This document shows positions 56,475-64,000 of a stretch of 64,000 bases of DNA, piece after piece. Below the pieces are notes generated by a model. That model was not told where the DNA came from and did not search any database. It saw nothing but the letters and a program-made list of their open reading frames with translations. Source of the stretch: Pseudobutyrivibrio sp. (lineage in GTDB: Bacteria; Bacillota; Clostridia; Lachnospirales; Lachnospiraceae). How positions within the stretch are numbered: the stretch's first letter is position 1; every line of letters begins with the position of its first letter. The position numbers and the translations under genes were made by a program. The stretch is taken from NCBI GenBank assembly GCA_024693775.1, contig JAILKL010000076.1, forward strand, positions 20,681 through 84,680, read 5' to 3'.

Positions 56475-57368
56475 CTATGCAAAATAGAATGAACAAGCTA
56501 TCTCGCCCACAACTGCAATTAAGAATAAAATCATTCCTACATTGAGCCATGCGTCTATTACTTTTGTATCGTGATCAGTGTGGTTAATATAAAAGATTTT
56601 CTTTCTATATATAAAGAATAAGGCGATGCCTGCAAAGGCCATCATGTATACAATCATTGAGAACATGCCTGCAAACAGCATATGTATCTGCATAAATATA
56701 GTAAGCAATGCTGCAATTGAATTTATGAACATGTGCATAAATATGGTGTACTTTATTTTACCTGTTCTGACGTAAAGATTTGCTAGCATCATACCCATGA
56801 TTGTGGCGTAGAATGCCTGATTTATATTTCCATGGAAAAGGCCAAACATGATACCAGAGGTGATGATTGCTGCCTTTTCTCCGTATGGAAGCATTCTAGA
56901 AACTAGCATTTTTCTAAAGGACAGCTCCTCCATGATAGGGGCTATTACGCATGCAAACAAATATGAAAGCACACGCACCAGCACATCCTCGTTGTCAAAC
57001 AAATCCATTAATGGGTTTATCTCGCCGTGGCCTGTTATCAATTTTAATACTAAACTGATTATTACTATGACAATATTACCTGCTATGGCCAGGCCATAGG
57101 TCATCAAAACATAGATAATCCAATTTCCCACAGATAGCTTGGTTTTGGCTGGCTCCATGGCTGGCAATTTGCCAACGGCAAAAATTATAAATGGTAAAAC
57201 AACACCGTCCATTATTAAAAATGATACAAGGTATGTAAATAAACTAGGGCTGCCGTCCGGCCAGATCACATTGCCCAAATATTTTAATAAATATACTAAT
57301 CCTAAGTCTAAGGCTATTGATATTGTTAATATCAAGCCTATTCGCGAATATGCTTTTTTACTAGTCAA
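56475..57368 (-). CDS. CPBP-family intramembrane metalloprotease
   Basis: PIMEELSFRKMLVSRML (EExxxR) and MFGLFHGNINQA; multi-TM. Confidence 0.9.
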   Translation of the reverse strand: MTSKKAYSRIGLILTISIALDLGLVYLLKYLGNVIWPDGSPSLFTYLVSFLIMDGVVLPFIIFAVGKLPAMEPAKTKLSVGNWIIYVLMTYGLAIAGNIVIVIISLVLKLITGHGEINPLMDLFDNEDVLVRVLSYLFACVIAPIMEELSFRKMLVSRMLPYGEKAAIITSGIMFGLFHGNINQAFYATIMGMMLANLYVRTGKIKYTIFMHMFINSIAALLTIFMQIHMLFAGMFSMIVYMMAFAGIALFFIYRKKIFYINHTDHDTKVIDAWLNVGMILFLIAVVGEIACSFYFA

Positions 57369-57388
57369 AACTTTTCCTTTCTAAAAAA

Positions 57389-58057
57389 CTATACTAAAAA
57401 TCTTACTTCTAATTTTCTGAAGGTTATCCAGTTGATTACCAATGCTACCACAAACGCAATTGCTATTCCACTCCATAAGCTTGGTTGCATAAGTGTAGGA
57501 ACACTTATTAAATCAAAAAACATATTAGCAACAGCTTCTAATTGTGGAAATAACTCATGGATTTTTGAAAAGGAAATGGAAAGAATAATAAAAATAAAGT
57601 AGTATATTCCATAAACTTTTCTTCCATATTTCACCATGTTATTTCCGACTACACCTTCCAAAAGGAGTTCTATTACTGTGAATAAGGCAAATATTTTTAT
57701 AATTGGAAACCAGTAACGTCCTCCGCTAATCAGTCCTACAACTACACACATTACAATAGCTTCTAAAATGCTTGTCACAATATTATTTATGAAATATGTT
57801 TTGCGTGTCATGCCGTAGGCCAAGGCCCTTGAAGCATTTTCCACATGGTATAGGCTTCTAAATAACAAATGCATGATTGTATAATATACTGAAAAAAATA
57901 TTATGTTAAATAATACTGTCTCATCAGGTTTCATTTCACCTGTTTTAATAAATATTAAGGAAAGCACCATTCCAAGTATTATTGCAATAGCAGCCCCTAT
58001 AACAGCGATTATCCAATATTTTTTCTTTATGTAACAAAAGGCTTTTATTCTATTCAT
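57389..58057 (-). CDS. Membrane protein, ABC-2-like permease subunit
   Basis: Six predicted TM segments, position in YtrA-type ABC operon. Confidence 0.65.
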   Translation of the reverse strand: MNRIKAFCYIKKKYWIIAVIGAAIAIILGMVLSLIFIKTGEMKPDETVLFNIIFFSVYYTIMHLLFRSLYHVENASRALAYGMTRKTYFINNIVTSILEAIVMCVVVGLISGGRYWFPIIKIFALFTVIELLLEGVVGNNMVKYGRKVYGIYYFIFIILSISFSKIHELFPQLEAVANMFFDLISVPTLMQPSLWSGIAIAFVVALVINWITFRKLEVRFLV

Positions 58058-58066
58058 AACAACCTC

Positions 58067-58744
58067 CTAATTCACACTCAGCTTCATAATTGAACCAAAA
58101 ATCAATCTCTCAACAATGGCGTAAGCAACCACGCCGATAATTCCTAGTACGACAAATAATCCTACGTTCATATTTGAAAAGACGTCTACTAATGTGTTCT
58201 GCTCGAACGTATAGCCCACAGTAGCACCGACAAAGCCTGATATCAATGCAACCACTACTATTGCCAGCTTTCCAACATTTTTAAATTTGATTGCTACTAA
58301 CCGGCATAGGGCCGACATAATTAATCCAAATGAAGGAACAATAAGGCTCAAAGTTGTAAAATTTGGAAGGTCTATGACTGCTCCGAATATACATATTATG
58401 ATTGCGGAACATACGGAAAATGTCACTTCCTTTAAAATATTGCCCCAGAAAATATCAATACGTCTGGCACCCATGGATAGGACTAGGCTGTCGTATAGAT
58501 TAGGGCCGTAAATGGCGTACATTGCTGGCATAAGCATTATTCCAATCAATAAGCCTGTACTGCCCAGATTAATGCTTTCTATCATCTGATCTGCCTCGCC
58601 GATTCCAAAGAAAAGTCCCTCTACAAAAAGAAGCAAACCTAATCCAATAGTGATGACAACTAGCTGGAATGATTTTATTAAATAGAACTTTATTGTTCTG
58701 GCTTTTAATGTATCCATTAGGCCTCCTTTCTTTCCTCTGAGCAC
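58067..58744 (-). CDS. Membrane protein, ABC-2-like permease subunit
   Basis: Multi-TM protein overlapping the ABC ATPase gene. Confidence 0.65.
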   Translation of the reverse strand: MLRGKKGGLMDTLKARTIKFYLIKSFQLVVITIGLGLLLFVEGLFFGIGEADQMIESINLGSTGLLIGIMLMPAMYAIYGPNLYDSLVLSMGARRIDIFWGNILKEVTFSVCSAIIICIFGAVIDLPNFTTLSLIVPSFGLIMSALCRLVAIKFKNVGKLAIVVVALISGFVGATVGYTFEQNTLVDVFSNMNVGLFVVLGIIGVVAYAIVERLIFGSIMKLSVN

Positions 58745-59595
58745 ATAGCAAAGAATAAATTCTGGAGTGAAACTGGCTCAACCTGGACTCTACAATCAAA
58801 GTTGCTAACTGGCTCGTCTGCAAGAACTGTCACTACCTTGTTGTGTCCTAGAACCTCAGGATGGAATACTTTATAATCCTTTGTGGCCTCGTCCACAATT
58901 GTATCCTGACCGCTGATTCTGTATGCTCTAGCAAGCAAATCCTCTGTATTTTCTTCTATGGCAACCTGACCATCCTCTAGGATGATGACCTTTTCAAACA
59001 ATGAGGCTGCCTCCTCAATAATATGTGTACTGATAATAAATGTACGACCTGTCTCGGCATATTCCTCGATTATAAGCTTGTAGAACTGCTCTCTGGCAAC
59101 TACATCAAGTCCTGCAACTGGCTCATCTAAGATAGTAATCTCTGCCTTGCTGGCAAGGGCAATGATGATGGTAATTGCTGAAAGCTGGCCCTTTGAAAGC
59201 TTTCCTACTGCTTTTTTCTTATTTATATTGAAAAGCTTTATTAGCTCCTCTGCATATTCCTGATCCCAGTTTTTGTAAAAGGCTTTTGCTGTTCTAAGAT
59301 ATTCCTTTACCTTTATATTATTTGTACCAAAAATTGTAACTGGGGAAAGCTCGCGTGAATAGCACATTCTATCAAGGCACTTTTCATTTTCCCAAACTGG
59401 CTCTCCATCTAATGTAACCTCTCCTGAGGTGGCAGGATTTTGGGCGGTAAGTATGGATAACAATGTGGTCTTGCCAACACCATTTCTACCGATAAGCCCG
59501 TAGATTTTTCCTGTCTCTATTTCTATATCAATGTTCTTTAAAACCTTGTCTTTACCATAGTTTTTTACTATGCTTTTTCCAACTAATTTTGACAT
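58717..59595 (-). CDS. ABC transporter ATP-binding protein (YtrB-like)
   Basis: GLIGRNGVGKTTLLS Walker A; LSKGQLSAITIIIALASKAEITILDEP. Confidence 0.92.
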   Translation of the reverse strand: MSKLVGKSIVKNYGKDKVLKNIDIEIETGKIYGLIGRNGVGKTTLLSILTAQNPATSGEVTLDGEPVWENEKCLDRMCYSRELSPVTIFGTNNIKVKEYLRTAKAFYKNWDQEYAEELIKLFNINKKKAVGKLSKGQLSAITIIIALASKAEITILDEPVAGLDVVAREQFYKLIIEEYAETGRTFIISTHIIEEAASLFEKVIILEDGQVAIEENTEDLLARAYRISGQDTIVDEATKDYKVFHPEVLGHNKVVTVLADEPVSNFDCRVQVEPVSLQNLFFAMCSEERKEA

Positions 59596-59605
59596 ATATT
59601 CCCTC

Positions 59606-59968
59606 CTATTTTTCAGTATCGATCATCTTTTTCAACTCTTCCTTGCTAATTCCTATAAGCTCAGCCTCGCCTATAATTTTCTTAACATAAGTCTCATAAA
59701 AGCTGTTACGTCTACTTTCTCTGATGCGCTCCTTTGCGCCATCCTGAACAAACATACCTATTCCTCTCTTTTTGTATAAAATATCTCTGTCTACCAGTAA
59801 ATTTATTCCCTTTGCCGCAGTGGCTGGATTGATTTTGTAAAACTTTGATAATTCTGTAGTGCTAGGTACCTTTTCTTCTTCCTTTAATATATCCCTTAAA
59901 ATTTCATCCTCTATCATCTCGCTGATTTGGATATAAATTGATTTATCTTCCCCAAGATTTTCTAACAC
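59606..59968 (-). CDS. GntR-family regulator, YtrA subfamily
   Basis: SIYIQISEMIEDEILRDILKEEEKVPSTTELSKFYKINPATAAKGINLLVDRDILYKKRGIGMFV; GTG start preceded by aaaggaggtgagtat. Confidence 0.9.
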   Translation of the reverse strand: MLENLGEDKSIYIQISEMIEDEILRDILKEEEKVPSTTELSKFYKINPATAAKGINLLVDRDILYKKRGIGMFVQDGAKERIRESRRNSFYETYVKKIIGEAELIGISKEELKKMIDTEK

Positions 59969-59991
59969 ATACTCACCTCCTTTGGTCCAAC

Positions 59992-60041
59992 GGTTAATTA
60001 CTTGTGTAATTAACCATAACACCATTTTTCAAATCTGTCAA
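59992..60041 (-). promoter_or_regulatory. Sigma-A-type promoter overlapping a perfect operator palindrome for the YtrA-type operon
   Basis: Minus strand TTGACA-17 bp-TATGGT; palindrome GGTTAATTAC-ttgt-GTAATTAACC at 59992-60015 overlaps the -10. Confidence 0.7.
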
Positions 60042-60171
60042 ATATAATCCTTCAAAGTGTCCATTATCTTTTGGTCACTTTGAGTAAATGTGTTCATTAA
60101 CTCCCATACTATATAGTATTGGGGTTTCACTTATGGTATTTTCTAATGCAAGTAAAGGGGAGGTAAAATTT

Positions 60172-61554
60172 ATGAAAAATTATCCACTTACAGCAGCACA
60201 AAACATGCACTACAGATGGATTAAGCAGTATGGAACTCAACAGGTTTCTGGGCTAAGCATTGTGGCATCACTGCAGGATGAATTGGATTTTGAAATTCTA
60301 AAAAAATGTATTCTAATGGAAATTCAGCGCTACGGCTGTATGCGCGTACAATTCACAAAACCTGATGAGAATGGAAATATAAATCAATATTTGACCAAGG
60401 GAAACTTTTACGATATTCCACTGAAGGACCTGTCAGCTATGACCATGGAAAAGGCTGATGCCACCATGCAAGGCTGGGCCTATAAAACCTTTGATGGGGA
60501 CGATATCCCTATGATGGAAATTTTTATGGTAAAGCTACCGGAGGATTATCGTGGATTCTTTTTACATATGGATCACAGGCTGATTGATTCCTGCGGCGTA
60601 GTTATTATGACAAACGACATTATGTCGCTATATACGCATTTACGATTTAACTCGCCAATGCCTGATGACCTGGCTGATTACGAGACAGTTTTGCAAAAGG
60701 ATTTAAAGCGTGCTTCCAATGAAAAAAGATTAATTCGCGACAAGGATTTTTGGGATGACATATTGGATAAATGGGGTGAGCCACTGTACTCAGACATTCA
60801 GGGGCCAATGATTCTAGACAGAGCCAGGGAGGCACATCACAATCCTAACCTAAGGGCTGCTGACATAGAGCTAAAGGACCTTTTTGTAGCGGTAGATGAC
60901 TACAAATTAAATGTAAAATCCACCAAGCAGCTATTTGATTTTTGCCAGAATCATCAGATTTCCATGACTAATCTTTTGTTATTAGGAATGCGAACCTATC
61001 TATCCAAAATGAACAATGGACAAGAGGATATTTCCATTCAAAACTTTATATCCAGACGTTCTACACACGACGAATGGACCTCTGGTGGCAGCCGAACAAT
61101 TATGTTTCCATGCCGTACCAAGATTAGTCCTGACACGGAGTTTTTAGACGCAGCATACGAAATTCAAAGTATGCAAAATCAAATATACATGCACAGTAAT
61201 TATGACCCAGCGCTGATTTACGAGGAGATACGCAATCGTTATGGCACACCGGAAAACACCACCTACGAAAGCTGCTATCTCACCTATCAGCCAATGCCAG
61301 TGAAAATGGAAAATCCATTTTTAAAGGATATACCAATGCATTCCAAATGGTTTGCCAACGGAGCTGCTACCAAGAAAATGTATCTTACAGTATCCCATAC
61401 TGAGGATGGCGGCATGAATTTTTCATATCACTATCAAACGGCTGATTTGAATGACAAGCACGTGGAACTATTCAACTATTATCTTTTAAAAATAATTTTC
61501 ACAGGAGTGGAAAACCCTGGTATTTCCATAGGGGGCCTTATAACAAGCGTTTAG
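60172..61554 (+). CDS. Condensation-domain-superfamily acyltransferase-like protein
   Basis: YPLTAAQNMHYRW; FFLHMDHRLIDSCGVVI (HxxxD); internal ATG after aaaggggaggtaaaattt. Confidence 0.72.
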   Translation: MKNYPLTAAQNMHYRWIKQYGTQQVSGLSIVASLQDELDFEILKKCILMEIQRYGCMRVQFTKPDENGNINQYLTKGNFYDIPLKDLSAMTMEKADATMQGWAYKTFDGDDIPMMEIFMVKLPEDYRGFFLHMDHRLIDSCGVVIMTNDIMSLYTHLRFNSPMPDDLADYETVLQKDLKRASNEKRLIRDKDFWDDILDKWGEPLYSDIQGPMILDRAREAHHNPNLRAADIELKDLFVAVDDYKLNVKSTKQLFDFCQNHQISMTNLLLLGMRTYLSKMNNGQEDISIQNFISRRSTHDEWTSGGSRTIMFPCRTKISPDTEFLDAAYEIQSMQNQIYMHSNYDPALIYEEIRNRYGTPENTTYESCYLTYQPMPVKMENPFLKDIPMHSKWFANGAATKKMYLTVSHTEDGGMNFSYHYQTADLNDKHVELFNYYLLKIIFTGVENPGISIGGLITSV

Positions 61555-61615
61555 ATTCTTGCTGATAATTACATTATTCAAGCAGCATGAAGTCAAAATT
61601 TATAGGAGGAGCAAA

Positions 61616-61855
61616 ATGAGTGTAGAAAATAGGTTTAAGGAAATTGTTTCCCAGTACTGCACAGCTAGTCCGGCAGAGCTACATGGGGATGTTAGATTTA
61701 GAGAGGATTTGGATTTTAGTTCGCTGGATTTCATGTCATTTCTAGGTGAGCTGGAGGATGAATTTGATGTGGAGCTAGAGCAGGATAAAATCGTGCAGAT
61801 TCGCACAATTGATGAAGCTTTATCTATGATTCAGGATTTACAGGAGGTGGGTTAA
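61616..61855 (+). CDS. Acyl/peptidyl carrier protein
   Basis: VRFREDLDFSSLDFMSFLGELEDEFDVELEQDKIVQIRTIDEAL; ATG after taggaggagcaaa. Confidence 0.85.
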   Translation: MSVENRFKEIVSQYCTASPAELHGDVRFREDLDFSSLDFMSFLGELEDEFDVELEQDKIVQIRTIDEALSMIQDLQEVG

Positions 61856-61924
61856 ATGAAATTTATAAAATTGCTAAAGACTTTTTTTACCATCGACTTT
61901 CACAATCTTCAGGAGATTTCATAG
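61856..61924 (+). CDS. 22-aa micro-ORF MKFIKLLKTFFTIDFHNLQEIS
   Basis: Abuts the ACP stop; GGAGG 8 nt before the ATG; fills the ACP-to-adenylation-gene gap. Confidence 0.5.
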   Translation: MKFIKLLKTFFTIDFHNLQEIS

Positions 61925-61933
61925 GGGGATAAA

Positions 61934-63547
61934 ATGGAAAATTTGAGAACACTTTGGGACAATGCAGCCCACAATTATCATGATTTGCCTGCCGTAAGAT
62001 GGCTTGAAAAAAAGGAAATCAAGGAAGCTACTTATGGCGATTTGAATAAAAAGGTGGAAAATATTCGTGCTGGACTAGCTGCCGGTGGATTTAATGGCGC
62101 CCACATAGCACTGATTGGGGAAAGCAGCCTCTCATGGATTGCCAGCTACCTGGGAATTGTCACAGGTAACAATGTGGCTGTGCCTTTGGATGCACTACTT
62201 CCTGCCGAGGACTTGATTGAATTACTCGTTCGTGCTGAGGTTCAGGTGCTATTTGTAAGCCCAAAGCTTATGGCCATTGCAGAGCCTGCGATTAAATCCT
62301 GCAAGACCTTAAAGCAGGTATGGATTTTACAGGATTCATACGAAAACTGCGGCCTAACTGGGGAGATAGGGTCGCTGAGAGAATTAGAAAATTTGGGACA
62401 AGTAAAAATAGATGGTATTAGCACAAAGGTGGGCGATTCAAAGCAGGACAGAATGACTGTGGATAGTTCACTGGTTTCCGAGGATGATCTTGCTACAATC
62501 ATCTTCACCTCAGGAACCACTGGTAAAAGTAAAGGCGTAATGCTTACTCACAAGAACCTATATGAAAATGTGGAAAACGTAAACTACGTGGTGGACCCAG
62601 GGTGTGTAATGATGAGCGTACTTCCTATTCACCACGCCTACTGCTTAGTTATGGATTGGCTCAAGGGCTTTTCACTAGGTGCCATCGTGTGCATCAACGA
62701 TTCATTTATGCACATGGTACGAAACATGCACATATTCAAACCAACTGTAATCCTGATGGTTCCACTAATGATAGAATCCATCTACAAGCGCCTAGCCGCA
62801 TCGGCTGAGGAATATGCTTCTGCAGATGAAAACACACTTAAAATGGTACGTGCCAATGTGTATGAAAACATTTTTGGTGGAAATCTAAAGATAATTTTCA
62901 CAGGTGGAGCACACCTGGATCCATTTTATATTGAGGAATTTGCCAAGTTTGGAATCGACATCCTAGAGGGCTATGGCATGTCAGAGTGCTCGCCTGTTAT
63001 CACAACAAACACACCAGATTGCCATCGTCCTGGTTCTATAGGAAAGCCACTGGCAAACGTAGAAATCAAATTTGAAAACGGAGAAATCCTAATCCGTGGC
63101 ACCAGCGTAATGCAGGGCTATTATCACATGCCAGAGGAAACTGAATCCGCATTTACGGATGGATGGCTACACACCGGCGACAAAGGATATCTAGACGAAG
63201 ACGGCTATCTCTACATCAACGGACGCGTCAAAAACCTAATCATAATGTCCAACGGAGAGAACATTTCCCCAGAGGAAATCGAAAACAAGCTCAGCCTAAA
63301 CCCACTAATCGCCGAAGTCATCATAACAGGCAACGGAACCGGCCTCACAGCCAACATATACCCAGACCAGGACATCATCGACAAGCGCTCCCTCAGTCCC
63401 GAGACAATCCAGCAGTCTCTCCAGGACTTCATCGACGCCTACAACCTGGCCCAACCAAGCTACCGCCACATCACAAACCTTGTGATCCGCACACAGCCAT
63501 TCATCCGCAACACCACCGGCAAAATAAAACGCACGGAAATTGCCTAA
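61934..63547 (+). CDS. AMP-dependent acyl-CoA synthetase/adenylation enzyme
   Basis: TIIFTSGTTGKSKGVMLTHKNLYENV; GYGMSECSPVITTN; DGWLHTGDKGYLDEDGYLYINGRVKNLIIMSNGENISPEEIE; NTTGKIKR. Confidence 0.93.
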   Translation: MENLRTLWDNAAHNYHDLPAVRWLEKKEIKEATYGDLNKKVENIRAGLAAGGFNGAHIALIGESSLSWIASYLGIVTGNNVAVPLDALLPAEDLIELLVRAEVQVLFVSPKLMAIAEPAIKSCKTLKQVWILQDSYENCGLTGEIGSLRELENLGQVKIDGISTKVGDSKQDRMTVDSSLVSEDDLATIIFTSGTTGKSKGVMLTHKNLYENVENVNYVVDPGCVMMSVLPIHHAYCLVMDWLKGFSLGAIVCINDSFMHMVRNMHIFKPTVILMVPLMIESIYKRLAASAEEYASADENTLKMVRANVYENIFGGNLKIIFTGGAHLDPFYIEEFAKFGIDILEGYGMSECSPVITTNTPDCHRPGSIGKPLANVEIKFENGEILIRGTSVMQGYYHMPEETESAFTDGWLHTGDKGYLDEDGYLYINGRVKNLIIMSNGENISPEEIENKLSLNPLIAEVIITGNGTGLTANIYPDQDIIDKRSLSPETIQQSLQDFIDAYNLAQPSYRHITNLVIRTQPFIRNTTGKIKRTEIA

Positions 63548-63657
63548 AAGCCACTGTACGTACAAAGCAGACACTTAAGAATACAAAAATAGCCCCTACA
63601 ACCAAGCAGGATATAATTGCCTTCATTGGTCGTGGAGCCTAAGAAACAATACGAAAC

Positions 63658-63757
63658 GAATTACTTGATAACAGGCACCATGCCAGATTCACGTCCATGT
63701 TCAGCTGGCATTCGCCTCGCCGTCCATGGCTCGGCGTGTCTGTTATCTACGTAATTC
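63658..63757. ncRNA. Candidate structured element (three-way junction-like)
   Basis: Outer stems GAATTAC/GTAATTC and GATAACAG/CTGTTATC enclose ATGCCAG/CTGGCAT and CGCC-tc-GCC-gtccat-GGC-tc-GGCG. Confidence 0.5.
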
Positions 63758-63942
63758 CCTTCTGTGCTACTAAGGCTACACTTAAAATCAGGCACCTGTG
63801 TGGTACATGGATTGTAGCACCTTATTTATTTTATATTATTAGTGTCTGCTCTTTGTACAAACAGTCCTGTTAGAATTGTAAAACCGTTAGACGAACACCC
63901 ATTTATAAACATACGTGATTGTCCGTTTAGATATAACACGGC

Positions 63943-64000
63943 TTATTTTTCGTAGAGGAATTTTTCTGGGAGCTCTACGTGGAAATCCTTTGCAAGGCTG
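63943..64000 (-). CDS. Partial CDS, C-terminus ...SLAKDFHVELPEKFLYEK*, runs off the window
   Basis: Open minus-strand frame from window edge to TAA at 63943-63945. Confidence 0.45.
   Translation of the reverse strand, partial: SLAKDFHVELPEKFLYEK

Noticed and set aside
60088-60171. Extended start for the condensation-like protein (MCSLTPILYSIG...)
   Set aside because: This stretch contains the promoter palindrome, and a strong ribosome-binding site precedes the ATG at 60172.
63163-63642. 159-aa plus-strand ORF (MATHRRQRISRRRRLSLHQ...)
   Set aside because: Lies out of frame in the clearly coding adenylation gene; low-complexity basic peptide caused by local A/C-rich composition.
1-64000. tRNA or rRNA genes
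   Set aside because: None recognised by eye on either strand; a tRNAscan/Infernal run would be decisive.

Overview
The window looks like chromosome from a Lachnospiraceae-type Firmicute (Butyrivibrio/Pseudobutyrivibrio-like, judged from protein flavour only). Four blocks stand out. (1) About 2-27.7 kb is an AT-rich, almost entirely minus-strand glycan-assembly locus: GT2, GT4 and DUF4422 transferases, a GDP-heptose pathway with a fused HddC-GmhB, TylF and class I methyltransferases, two radical SAM proteins, a GT2-pyruvyltransferase fusion, a deacetylase-like protein and a beta-propeller-like protein. Its most striking property is a small Rossmann-like domain fused to the N- or C-terminus of about 12 otherwise unrelated enzymes. 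No multi-pass membrane protein lies inside it. (2) About 27.7-31.2 kb is a scar/flux region with truncated GT2, alcohol dehydrogenase and DUF4143-like remnants around an intact hipBA-type module. (3) About 31-59 kb is mostly core: a CDP-pentitol operon, a GGDEF protein with a degenerate receiver domain, rlmD, yhaM, GH42, asparaginase, an NAD metabolism/repair cluster with an NrtR-like regulator, an O-acetylation locus and an YtrA-type ABC operon. (4) At 60-63.5 kb a mini-assembly line (condensation-like protein, ACP, 22-aa micro-ORF, adenylation enzyme) is divergent from the YtrA operon across a palindrome-rich promoter region. Notable non-coding structures: an exact 53-bp tandem repeat array with alternative hairpins (41.8-42.0 kb), a twice-repeated four-hairpin cassette (42.86-43.09 kb), a 147-bp giant inverted repeat (51.66-51.81 kb), a three-way-junction-like structure (63.66-63.76 kb), and a hairpin that may bridge Shine-Dalgarno and start codon upstream of the GH42 gene. 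All homology calls come from reading the translated sequences; no database search was run.
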